Part shown: positions 26,670 through 35,175 of the stretch, piece after piece | How positions within the stretch are numbered: the stretch's first letter is position 1 | Layout: the number at the start of each line of letters is the position of its first letter | NCBI RefSeq assembly: GCF_947491715.1 | Contig: NZ_CANLKR010000022.1 | Location: forward strand, 35,229-99,228 | Reading direction: 5' to 3' | DNA: 64,000 nucleotides | Source of the DNA: an uncultured Shewanella sp. | GTDB taxonomy: Bacteria > Pseudomonadota > Gammaproteobacteria > Enterobacterales > Shewanellaceae | The notes under the pieces: generated by a model | What the model saw: only the letters and a program-made list of their open reading frames with translations | What the model was told of the DNA's origin: nothing | Database searches by the model: none | Program-made: the position numbers and the translations under genes

Positions 26670-29600
26670 ATGAAACCAACTGAACTAGGTCTTCAATTAA
26701 AATCTCCGATACAAAAAAATTATAACCGAGCAGTTTTTTATACCTATATCGGCGTTATCATCATGGCGTTAGTGACGGCATGGTTTTTTTTCGATCGAGA
26801 AAAAAAGCATTTAATTGAGCAAAGAGAAGAGCAGGTTGAACGTCATGTTTTGCAAATTGATCTTTTACTTGAATCGAGTATAAGGGCGGTTAAAAGCTTA
26901 CGTAACGTTGCTGTGGATCATTTGCGTTTTGATGAACTCGTCAGAAAAGACAGTTTGCCTCAATATCAAAAGTTCAAAGAAACGGGTCAGTATTTCACAC
27001 TTGAGCCCAGTTATGCCCACAGCGGTGAGCCTTTCACTAACATGGGGCGTATTACTGGTGTCGGCTCTTTGAATGGCCGCAGTGAAAAATTCTATCAAGA
27101 ATTAGAAATGCTATTTGAGTTGTCTTTATCTTTTCCTGTGGCAACCGAAGCTGCACCAAAAGCGTCATCTATTTACTATATTTCCAAGCGCAGAATGATG
27201 TCTTATTATCCATGGCCATCAAATGAAAAGCGTTTTCGTGAAGAGTTGCTTAATAAAAAGCCCTTTCAGTTAGCCACGCCCTCGATGAATCCTCAACGTA
27301 GCGTATTTTGGAGTGAAGCGTATGTGGATCCCACCAATAAAGGTTTGCTAACGACTTTAGGCGTGCCCATATATTTGAAAGATGAGTTTATTGGTTCAAT
27401 CAATTTAGACATGACACTCGCTTCATTGGCCAAGCAAATTCGTTTGTATTTTAAAATGCCCGGCACGGTGATTTTATTGGATCAGGGGAATAATATCCTC
27501 TCAAACAGTGATGTTGACTCTGCCCATATCAATCGCGTTTACCATATTAGCCAGAAAATACCATCCGAGCTGCACTCTATTCCGGAGTCTGTGTTATTTG
27601 ATGCACACGAAGGGATGATCCGTAATGGGTATTATATTCATTCCGTTGCATTACATAACGCCCCTTGGCGTTTGTTGTATTTGCAGCCCGTTGATGATTT
27701 GTTCAAAGATTCTTGGGAAAAGTTGAAATTATCTTTTCTATTAGTGGTGTTGGCGTTATCTGTTTTGGTCACCATAGTCCACTGGCAAACCAGACGATCT
27801 TTTGTGAACCCAGCAACAAGTTTATTAACCCATTTAGAGATGTGTTCTCAAGAGCCCATTAAAGTACCTGAACGGGTATCAGATGGTTGGGAGCCTTGGT
27901 ATCAACTTGTAAGTCGTATTTTTGAAGAAAACAAACAATATACAAGGCATCTTGCGGAGCAAAATAGACGACTCGACAAGTTGGTTGCTCAGCGCACGAA
28001 AAGGTTAAAAGAAACCACTGAGCGTCGTGAGCGAGAATTCGCTTTATTGCGTTCGCTTATTGATTCTATACCAGAAGCGATTGTTTTTAAAGATAAAGAA
28101 GGCCGGTATTTAGGTTGTAATAAATCGGCTGAACGTATGCTTGGCTTCACCGAAAGTGAAATGATAGGGCGTTTTTCAGATAAAGTGGCGAGTGACGATC
28201 AAGCGGGGCGGATTCTGGCTGAGGACTTACGGGTCATGGAAGAAAAATCTACCTTGAGGTACCAAGAAAAGGTGGAGTTGGCAGGTAAATCTATTTTACT
28301 CGATACCCTTAAGTTACCTTTTTATAATCGCCGTGGTGAGTTACTGGGTTTAATTGCAGTATGGCGCGATGTGACTCGAGAATATGAGTCTGCAGAGCAA
28401 TTGCGTTTATCTGAAGAGCGTTACCATCTTGCGATGGATGCGGTAGAAGATGGGCTATGGGATTGGTATCTCGATTCTGAGCAGATCATTTGCAACCCTG
28501 CTTATTACACTATGCTGGGTTATGAAACGAATGAGTTTCCGGCGTTAGTGTCAACCATTAGTGAGCTCATTCATCCAGATGATCGTATGCGGGTTGAGCA
28601 ATCGATGGAACAATATTTGGCCATGCCTTCTGGCACCTATGATGTTGAATTTAGAATGCGGGGCAAAACTGGGGAATATCATTGGCTGCAATCTCGAGGG
28701 CGCGTGGTTGAGTTTATGAGCAATGGCCAAGCGAAACGTATGGTTGGAACACATAAAGATATTACAAAACACAAAAGTAATGAAGTGGCCATGTTGGAAG
28801 CTAAGCAAGATGCTGAGATGGCGAATTTATACAAAAGTGAATTTTTGGCTAATATGAGCCATGAAATTAGAACACCGATGAATGCCATCATAGGTATGTT
28901 GCAGTTGGCAAAAAGGACTACATTAACCCCGCAGCAAGTGGATTATTTAGATAAGGCTGATTTTTCTGCGCATTCTTTATTGAGAATTATTAATGATATT
29001 CTTGATTTCTCTAAGATTGAAGCCGGTAAACTTGAGTTGGAGAAAGTATCATTTCCTCTGGATAAAGTGCTTGACCATGCGCTCGATCTTAATGCGTTGC
29101 GAACACAAGAAAAAGGAGTCGAGTTACTCTTATATGCGCCAGTGACAGCCGGATTAATGCTCGAAGGTGATCCGTTAAGGTTAGGGCAAGTGTTGATTAA
29201 CTTGCTTTCTAATGCGGTCAAATTCACCCAAGTGGGTGAAATTGAGCTAGGTTGTGAGGATGTTGGCGAGCGAGATGACTATATTAGTTTGAAATTTTGG
29301 GTACGCGATACCGGTATTGGGATCAGTGAGGAAAAGCAGGCCAGTTTGTTTGATGCGTTTGCGCAAGCCGATGGTTCTACCACTCGCCAATATGGTGGTA
29401 CAGGGCTTGGGTTGTCTATCAGCAAGCACCTAGTGTCTATGATGGGGGGAATTTTACAAGTGGAAAGTGAACCTAACCTAGGTTCAACATTCAGTTTCAC
29501 TGTGAGTTTTGAAGTGGCGGATGAAATCGTTACTCCCCCTTTAGTTTTCCCTTCATGGTTGGGGAATTTAAATACTTTAGTGGTTGATGATAATCCGACT

Positions 29601-30401
29601 GCTTTGCAAATTTATTCCAGCGTAACCCGTGGTTTTCATTTTGATGTGGAAACGGCTTTAAGCGGTAAAGAGGCGTTAGACATTCTGGCAACAAAAGAAA
29701 TCGATTTATTGTTACTCGATTGGATGATGCCAAAGATGGATGGGCCAGAAGTCATCAAACGTATTGATGAAATGGTATCGAATGGGCGCTTAGCTAAGAG
29801 ACCGGTGATCATCATGATGACGGCTTATTCGGCGGAGCCTATGCAAAAAGAGATCAGTGATATTAAGGTATCTGCTTTATTACAAAAACCGTTCAAAGCA
29901 TCGTCTTTATTTGATGAAATTATTGCGGCTTTTTCTCAAAAAAATGAGTCTCAGCAGCTATCAACTTTGACGGAAGATGCGAGTAACCCTGAAAAAATGG
30001 CCGAAGAGGAAGTTGAAAAGGAACCAGAGGTTGCAGGCAGTGTACTCTTGGTTGAAGATAATTTTATTAATCAGCAAGTGGCCACTGAACTTTTAAAGAG
30101 CGCGGGCTATCAGGTGGAAGTGGCTGAGAATGGTCAAGTGGCTATTGATATGATTGAAAAATCAACTTTTGATGCCGTTTTGATGGATATTCAAATGCCG
30201 GTGATGGATGGCTTGACCGCTACACGAAAATTACGTGAGGAGTATGATAGTGACACATTGCCCATTATTGCGATGACAGCGCATGCGATGACGGGTGACA
30301 GAGAAAAAAGCTTAGATGCTGGCATGAATGCGCACATAACAAAGCCTATAGTGTTAGATGAATTGTTTGATACTTTAAGCTATTGGATTAACAAAACTTA
30401 A
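26670..30401 (+). CDS. Hybrid sensor histidine kinase with Cache, two PAS and two receiver domains
   Basis: Order along 1243 residues: transmembrane helix about 22-44; periplasmic double-Cache-like sensor about 45-345; second helix about 350-370; PAS domain about 465-585; second PAS with PAC about 590-715; HisKA with phospho-His731 (SHEIRTPMN); ATPase domain with NLLSNAVKFT, DTGIGI and GTGLGLSI; receiver 1 with Asp1017 (LLDWMMPKMDG); receiver 2 with Asp1173 (LMDIQMPVMDG). There is no Hpt domain, so phosphate must pass to a separate Hpt protein or flow back. No response regulator gene is adjacent. The ligand is unknown. Confidence 0.93.
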   Translation: MKPTELGLQLKSPIQKNYNRAVFYTYIGVIIMALVTAWFFFDREKKHLIEQREEQVERHVLQIDLLLESSIRAVKSLRNVAVDHLRFDELVRKDSLPQYQKFKETGQYFTLEPSYAHSGEPFTNMGRITGVGSLNGRSEKFYQELEMLFELSLSFPVATEAAPKASSIYYISKRRMMSYYPWPSNEKRFREELLNKKPFQLATPSMNPQRSVFWSEAYVDPTNKGLLTTLGVPIYLKDEFIGSINLDMTLASLAKQIRLYFKMPGTVILLDQGNNILSNSDVDSAHINRVYHISQKIPSELHSIPESVLFDAHEGMIRNGYYIHSVALHNAPWRLLYLQPVDDLFKDSWEKLKLSFLLVVLALSVLVTIVHWQTRRSFVNPATSLLTHLEMCSQEPIKVPERVSDGWEPWYQLVSRIFEENKQYTRHLAEQNRRLDKLVAQRTKRLKETTERREREFALLRSLIDSIPEAIVFKDKEGRYLGCNKSAERMLGFTESEMIGRFSDKVASDDQAGRILAEDLRVMEEKSTLRYQEKVELAGKSILLDTLKLPFYNRRGELLGLIAVWRDVTREYESAEQLRLSEERYHLAMDAVEDGLWDWYLDSEQIICNPAYYTMLGYETNEFPALVSTISELIHPDDRMRVEQSMEQYLAMPSGTYDVEFRMRGKTGEYHWLQSRGRVVEFMSNGQAKRMVGTHKDITKHKSNEVAMLEAKQDAEMANLYKSEFLANMSHEIRTPMNAIIGMLQLAKRTTLTPQQVDYLDKADFSAHSLLRIINDILDFSKIEAGKLELEKVSFPLDKVLDHALDLNALRTQEKGVELLLYAPVTAGLMLEGDPLRLGQVLINLLSNAVKFTQVGEIELGCEDVGERDDYISLKFWVRDTGIGISEEKQASLFDAFAQADGSTTRQYGGTGLGLSISKHLVSMMGGILQVESEPNLGSTFSFTVSFEVADEIVTPPLVFPSWLGNLNTLVVDDNPTALQIYSSVTRGFHFDVETALSGKEALDILATKEIDLLLLDWMMPKMDGPEVIKRIDEMVSNGRLAKRPVIIMMTAYSAEPMQKEISDIKVSALLQKPFKASSLFDEIIAAFSQKNESQQLSTLTEDASNPEKMAEEEVEKEPEVAGSVLLVEDNFINQQVATELLKSAGYQVEVAENGQVAIDMIEKSTFDAVLMDIQMPVMDGLTATRKLREEYDSDTLPIIAMTAHAMTGDREKSLDAGMNAHITKPIVLDELFDTLSYWINKT

Positions 30402-30420
30402 AGATAAACAATAATCCTTA

Positions 30421-30446
30421 AAGCCACCTATAAGGTGGCTTTTTTT
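30421..30446 (+). terminator. Terminator of the histidine kinase gene
   Basis: AAGCCACCT and AGGTGGCTT form a compact stem followed by seven T residues. Confidence 0.9.
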
Positions 30447-30619
30447 ATGCTAGGAATAAGCTGCATATCATTAAATGACAGTATTGTTCATTACTTAATG
30501 CTTGTATGAAAAAGAATCAACTTGTAACATTTTTAAACATTGTAAGGTTTACTGTTCACTAATTGAGGTAATTGTATTACTATGTTGTTATAATAATGTA
30601 ATTACAATGGTTGGTTTGT

Positions 30620-30961
30620 ATGAATATATTTAATTTAGTGTTTGTTTTTAGTGCTGTCATTTTTTCCGCTATCAGTATTGCTAATGAAGCGGTTCAATAT
30701 TCTACGAGTCAGCATGATTTTTCTAAAACCCCTGAAGCTTCCACTCATTATGACTTCGCTAAGAATCCACCTGAAAGTGGTGCAATAACAGATTTGGCTA
30801 ATCAAGATTTTTATCAAAGCCAGCATGATTCATCTCAAACCTATGCAGCGGCCAGCGAATATAATTTTGAAAAAAATCCTGAACCCAAAGCACAATTAGT
30901 TGATGATAAAAAAACACCGTTTAAACAAAGTCAGCACGATAAGTCCATGTCTGATTTTTAG
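30620..30961 (+). CDS. Small secreted protein with SQHD repeats (paralogue 1)
   Basis: The ATG at 30620 is used; a TTG nine bases earlier is less likely. A signal peptide (about 1-22, ending ISIA-N) precedes a repeat protein. Two units of about 40 residues read SQHDFSKTPEASTHYDFAKN and SQHDSSQTYAAASEYNFEKN, and a third, shortened unit SQHDKSMSDF closes the chain. The consensus is SQHDxSxT...(H/E)Y(D/N)F(A/E)KNP. There is no Cys. I do not recognise the family. A tandem paralogue lies 400 bp downstream and each gene has its own hairpin terminator. The regular His-Asp pairs could bind metal, but this is only a guess. Confidence 0.7.
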   Translation: MNIFNLVFVFSAVIFSAISIANEAVQYSTSQHDFSKTPEASTHYDFAKNPPESGAITDLANQDFYQSQHDSSQTYAAASEYNFEKNPEPKAQLVDDKKTPFKQSQHDKSMSDF

Positions 30962-30992
30962 TTTCTATGGTGTGATGAGAATGCTGGGACTG

Positions 30993-31017
30993 AAAGGTAG
31001 CAATATGGCTGCCTTTT
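30993..31017 (+). terminator. Terminator after SQHD paralogue 1
   Basis: AAAGGTAGC and GCTGCCTTT pair (one wobble) around AATATG, with a T-run. The motif GGTAGCAATATG recurs in the terminator of the second paralogue, so the duplication included it. Confidence 0.75.
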
Positions 31018-31363
31018 TAATAAAAAAGACGATTCGCTTTTCACGTGTGTTTACTTATTTAGTGTTAATTTTCTATTCGATATTTAATAACTTAGCCAAA
31101 ATAGGATGACTTTTCTGATATTTTTTTAGTGCCTTCCATTTTAACCTTTCGAATTTATTGGTTGTTTCATGTGATTTTTTCTACTTTAATTCGATTTTTT
31201 TGTTGTTATGCTAAAGGCATCCATAACTAGATCTGTGGTTGAAAAAGGGTAATAGGGCGTCTTAAATTGGTTTTTATGCTCCTTTTTATCAGATCCTGTG
31301 GACTGAACGTTCATTTATACATAATCATCGAATGTGATGATACTTATAAAATGGTGAATTGAT
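31018..31363 (+). other. Region between the SQHD paralogues
   Basis: No gene is seen. The palindrome TGAACGTTCA at 31304-31313 lies 50 bases before the second paralogue and could be an operator; its regulator cannot be named. Confidence 0.4.
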
Positions 31364-31717
31364 ATGAAAATATTAACATTGATGTCTGTTTTAAGTATAG
31401 TGACTTCACTTGGTGCCAGTACTGTTGTGGCTCGGGCTGAAAAATCTGAACAATATTTAATGAGTCAGCGGGATTTTTCTCGCACTCACCAGACTGAACC
31501 GCATTATAAATTTAATGAAAATCCAGCGCAAACGGGGGCAATTATTCATACAGTAGATGAGGATCCCATTCACAGTCAACATGATTCATCTCAGACGTAT
31601 GCAGTGCCCTTTACTTATGATTTTGCTAATAACCCTAGTGCTGAATTCCAATGGCATTATGGGAAAAATAATGTGTTTAAACAAACACAACATGATAAAT
31701 CGATGTCCGAATGTTAA
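31364..31717 (+). CDS. Small secreted protein with SQHD repeats (paralogue 2)
   Basis: A 117-residue paralogue of the gene at 30620 with the same plan: signal peptide (about 1-25), then SQRDFSRTHQTEPHYKFNEN, SQHDSSQTYAVPFTYDFANN and the tail TQHDKSMSEC. The tail is conserved between the two (QHDKSMS), while the link between repeats is more variable. The final Cys is the only one in the mature protein. It has its own upstream region and terminator, so the pair may be regulated separately. Function unknown; both are presumably periplasmic or secreted. Confidence 0.7.
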   Translation: MKILTLMSVLSIVTSLGASTVVARAEKSEQYLMSQRDFSRTHQTEPHYKFNENPAQTGAIIHTVDEDPIHSQHDSSQTYAVPFTYDFANNPSAEFQWHYGKNNVFKQTQHDKSMSEC

Positions 31718-31730
31718 TGGGTGAATCATG

Positions 31731-31758
31731 AGAAAGGTAGCAATATGCTACTCTTTCT
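31731..31758 (+). terminator. Terminator after SQHD paralogue 2
   Basis: AGAAAG, GTAGCA and their complements TGCTAC and CTTTCT form an imperfect stem around AAT; it also faces the end of the convergent reductase gene. Confidence 0.65.
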
Positions 31759-31766
31759 TATGGTCA

Positions 31767-32783
31767 TTAATATTTCACTTTTTTCCAGATGGTGTCCACA
31801 GAAATAGGCGTAAAAGGTTGTTGATTAAAGGCTTCTTTGCATATCGAATAAATCGCATTATTGACAGGAATATCCACATTATGTTGTTTAGCTAATTGGA
31901 TGACATAACCATTAATTGTTTCTAGCTCAGAGGCATGACTGCCATTAATGATAATGTCTTGAGCCATACTGGAAATCACTAATTTTTTGAGATTTTTTAA
32001 ATAAGGTTTTCGAGTTAAAAAGGCGGGTAACAGGCCTGCTGCTGTGATGAGTCCCCAACTGGGCATGCCGCCTAACTGACTTTCTTTAAAGCCAGCTGCT
32101 TTCATTACTTTAACCCCTTCATAGGTCATGCGGGTTAATAGCTTTTGAAATTTCTTACTCTTAGATTGATCATTTTGATGTAACGCCACGAGTGTGGTCA
32201 AAGAATTTGTTAAGTTGATGACAATTTTACAATGTGCAGCATCAGCAAGGTTGGAGTAGACGATGCTTTCAACACCTTTATTGAAATCACGAGTCAGAGC
32301 GTTAATTTCTTCATTCGTCACACCGCCATTGTGCCCCAGCGCGATAGGGCCTTTTTTTTGATAGCCGACCACACCAAAGTCATCAACCCATGCATTAAAA
32401 CACAAGACTCCGTAAATCACTTTATTGAAGTATTGAGGTAAAATAGATTGATTTGCAATGCCATTTTGCAATGCAACAATCAGAGTGTCTGTGCCAAAGT
32501 GCTCGGATAACAGGTGACTGACACTGTCTAAGCTATAGTTTTTGACACAGAGAATAATCACATCGGGTTTAGGGGTATCTGAGAGTTGCCAATAAGCTTG
32601 TATTTGGCATTTATGGCGTATATGGGGTTTATCACCATGATAAGTATCGAGTCCATGTTGATTAATGTGCTCTGCAGTGACTTGCTTATCAAAAATACTC
32701 ACTTTCATTTGTGCGTGAGTTAGCCAAGTGGCCATCGCTGTGCCTATGGCACCCGCTCCGAAAATAAGATAGTGTTTTGACAT
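31767..32783 (-). CDS. Ketopantoate reductase family (PanE/ApbA-like)
   Basis: The Rossmann opening YLIFGAGAIGTAMATWL (GxGxxG at 9-14) and the NADP-binding follow-up are clear. The central VIVALQNGIANQ, and CKIVINLTNSLTTLVA with the catalytic Lys and Asn, fit 2-dehydropantoate 2-reductases. With 338 residues it is longer than PanE (about 300). It lies 2 bases after the acetoacetate decarboxylase-like gene, so the two act together. That context is not CoA synthesis, and panB/panC lie 24 kb away, so the substrate may be another 2-keto or 3-keto acid. Confidence 0.8.
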   Translation of the reverse strand: MSKHYLIFGAGAIGTAMATWLTHAQMKVSIFDKQVTAEHINQHGLDTYHGDKPHIRHKCQIQAYWQLSDTPKPDVIILCVKNYSLDSVSHLLSEHFGTDTLIVALQNGIANQSILPQYFNKVIYGVLCFNAWVDDFGVVGYQKKGPIALGHNGGVTNEEINALTRDFNKGVESIVYSNLADAAHCKIVINLTNSLTTLVALHQNDQSKSKKFQKLLTRMTYEGVKVMKAAGFKESQLGGMPSWGLITAAGLLPAFLTRKPYLKNLKKLVISSMAQDIIINGSHASELETINGYVIQLAKQHNVDIPVNNAIYSICKEAFNQQPFTPISVDTIWKKVKY

Positions 32784-32785
32784 GA

Positions 32786-33658
32786 TTAACAGTTCCTTAT
32801 TTCATGGGGAAGGTCAAAGCAGGCGTTCATGGTATCGGTATGACGATATTGAAAAGCCTCTTGCTCAATGTTTAATGCTCTTAGTTTATCGGCGATGGGC
32901 CCACTGCCGAGCTGAATATTAGCACCGTTACTCATACTCGATTTTTTGAATAAGGTTTTCATATTTTTATTGAGATTAAAGGTGCCTTTGAACTGCGTGG
33001 TACTGGTAAGGCGTTGTGACTCTAAAACAGAGAGTAAGTTCGATTTGACATCGAAAGATTGAGGTTGACCTTGAGTAGGAACCGATAAAGTGAGGTAAGG
33101 GGCTTGTCCATCAATGGAAGCCTCCACTTTCACATTTTGATTATTTTTTGTGATGTTAATGTTTTCGACTTCTTTGGGGAGTCCCCAGATTTTTCGCCCT
33201 CTCAGTCTATTTTCAAGTGAAGTGACGGGCATGTGAAAGACGTAATAGCCAAAATTTTTCGATTTATCTCCTCGTAACATAGTCAATATGGGGAGGTTTG
33301 TTGCTCCGTCGCTGACAACAGGAATAGTCATGGCGATTTCATTATAGGGAGCGACGTTCATGACATGACGATACTCGTAGCATGAAAAGATCACCAGTGA
33401 GCGTCCCTTCATCATTTTTACCGGCTCCATGCTTGGGCTAGGCATCATAGCCTTAGCGGCAGAATAATCACAATGAAAAATAGCAATTGCGCAGCTGGCA
33501 TCGGCGTAAAACGTCGGAAATTGATAGTGCTTTTCAATTTCTTCATCCAGTTTGAGTGGTTTCTCTGCATGCCGTAAATGAAAGCGTTTGAAGAACTCGT
33601 TGTTGAATTTATCTTCATTTTGCAGCAAGTTGGGGTTGAGGTTTAAATTAACATCCAT
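32786..33658 (-). CDS. Acetoacetate decarboxylase-like protein
   Basis: The 290-residue protein has the fold signature of the ADC family, with the segment RGRKIWGLPKEVENI (Lys162). In classical ADC the equivalent of this region holds two adjacent lysines, one forming the Schiff base; here the second position is Glu163, so decarboxylase chemistry is not assured and related members are dehydratase-aldolases. The N-terminal 45 residues are not conserved-looking. It heads a two-gene unit with the reductase and is divergent from a LuxR-type regulator, which probably controls it. Confidence 0.75.
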   Translation of the reverse strand: MDVNLNLNPNLLQNEDKFNNEFFKRFHLRHAEKPLKLDEEIEKHYQFPTFYADASCAIAIFHCDYSAAKAMMPSPSMEPVKMMKGRSLVIFSCYEYRHVMNVAPYNEIAMTIPVVSDGATNLPILTMLRGDKSKNFGYYVFHMPVTSLENRLRGRKIWGLPKEVENINITKNNQNVKVEASIDGQAPYLTLSVPTQGQPQSFDVKSNLLSVLESQRLTSTTQFKGTFNLNKNMKTLFKKSSMSNGANIQLGSGPIADKLRALNIEQEAFQYRHTDTMNACFDLPHEIRNC

Positions 33659-33749
33659 GAAATCACCCTTACAGGTTGAAATAGTGAGTGTGAGTATTGC
33701 GCGTATAGAATAGAATCAAAATAGTAAAAATAACCTATAGATGAGTTAA

Positions 33750-34676
33750 ATGAGTACGATTGATTTTTGTATAGCAGATTTATACCGTTTAGCGGCAAAA
33801 GGAGGAGGGGATTACCGTCGACGTGCATTGGCTCAGTTGACTCAAATTATCGACTTTGATGGCGCACTATGGGGCTGTGGTAGGCTAGATTCTGTTGAAT
33901 TTCATAGTGTTGATGTATTGGGGGTGGATGATACCTATCCTCAAGGGTTGGCCCAAACGAGAGGCAACAATCCTTTTTTTGACGCCTTAAAAAATCAACT
34001 TGCCGTGTCCATTGATATGGGTTCTGTGTTAGATGATGAGCATTTTTATGCCAGCTCTATGTATCGAAATTTTTTCTCTCGCTATGGTGTGGAGCGTATT
34101 ATTGGTGTGTTAATACCCGATCTCTCAACTGGCATTGTGAATTTGATTAGCCTTTATCGCTTTGAGAAAAACAACCCTTTTAATGCCGTGGACAGGCAGC
34201 ACTTAGATCGACTAGGTTTCCATCTTGTCAGCGGAGCTTCTCATTATTATTTCTTACATCTGTCGCAGCGAACGAAACGCCATGGACAAGAAGCATTAGC
34301 AATTTGTGATAAATACGGCCTTTTTTTGGAGGCTGAACCTCGTTTTATCGCATTGTTAAAGCAATATTATCCTGAAGAAGCATTGACACATTTACCTTTT
34401 GAAATCCATAAGCACATTGAATTGGAACAAGGTTTACAAATGACATCGGAAGTGTTTGGGGATTTATATTGTGTGGCGTTGTGGGAAACACGCCCGATTG
34501 ATCTTCTCAGTCCACGGGAGCAAGAAGTTGTTAATTGGGTGACGAAAGGCTTATCTTTTAAAGAGGCAGCGAAAAAGATGGGGGTGGCACCATCTACGGT
34601 GTCGAATCATCTCTATAAAATATACCGAAAGCTTAATATTGCCAGTCGTACTGAATTAGCGCAGATATACTCATGA
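33750..34676 (+). CDS. LuxR-type transcriptional regulator
   Basis: The C-terminal 60 residues form a LuxR helix-turn-helix: LSPREQEVVNWVTKGLSFKE, then KKMGVAPSTVSNHLYKIYRK, then LNIASRTEL. The first 240 residues look like a GAF-type sensing domain (DFDGALWGCGRLDS and onward) and lack a receiver Asp motif. It lacks the classic acyl-homoserine lactone pocket motif that I would expect in LuxR/TraR. It is divergently placed 91 bp from the decarboxylase/reductase pair, the likely target. Confidence 0.85.
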   Translation: MSTIDFCIADLYRLAAKGGGDYRRRALAQLTQIIDFDGALWGCGRLDSVEFHSVDVLGVDDTYPQGLAQTRGNNPFFDALKNQLAVSIDMGSVLDDEHFYASSMYRNFFSRYGVERIIGVLIPDLSTGIVNLISLYRFEKNNPFNAVDRQHLDRLGFHLVSGASHYYFLHLSQRTKRHGQEALAICDKYGLFLEAEPRFIALLKQYYPEEALTHLPFEIHKHIELEQGLQMTSEVFGDLYCVALWETRPIDLLSPREQEVVNWVTKGLSFKEAAKKMGVAPSTVSNHLYKIYRKLNIASRTELAQIYS

Positions 34677-35175
34677 TATTGATGTTATCTATTTTCGATA
34701 TAAGCAAACAGCCGATGGCCTTCATTGAAAAATAAGGAAAGGAGGTTGTTTTTATAAATGAGTCACTTGTACTTATCTATACCAAAAGGGATGAAATTAA
34801 CCTTTGCGATAGGATTGTTATTTTAGCCTTTTATTTACCTTAATTTACACTTACTTCTTTTTGTTAACATATTTTGTTTTCTCGCTCACAGGATATTGTA
34901 CGATCTTTCTCTTTTAAACATTACTTTCAAATGCTTGTCATCTATTGTTCGATGAACACCTGACTTTGTGTTAAATCGAATACCCTCATGATTATTACAT
35001 TTGTTAGCATTTGAAATCGTTATTGTCATTTTAATATGATTTGTGTTTTAAAAAAGTTTTGAATTATCATGCATAAAGATTTGTTGGTTTCCAGGTTGTT
35101 ACATGGATGTAGTTAGGTTACTGATGGTATCTATATCTAATAATAATGAATGGCTCTAAAGCCTTAGGATACTGT
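34677..35175 (+). other. AT-rich gap upstream of the ceramidase gene
   Basis: Nothing gene-like is found in these 500 bases. The DNA is AT-rich and probably holds the ceramidase promoter. TTAGGAT at about 35164 is the ceramidase ribosome site. Confidence 0.45.
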
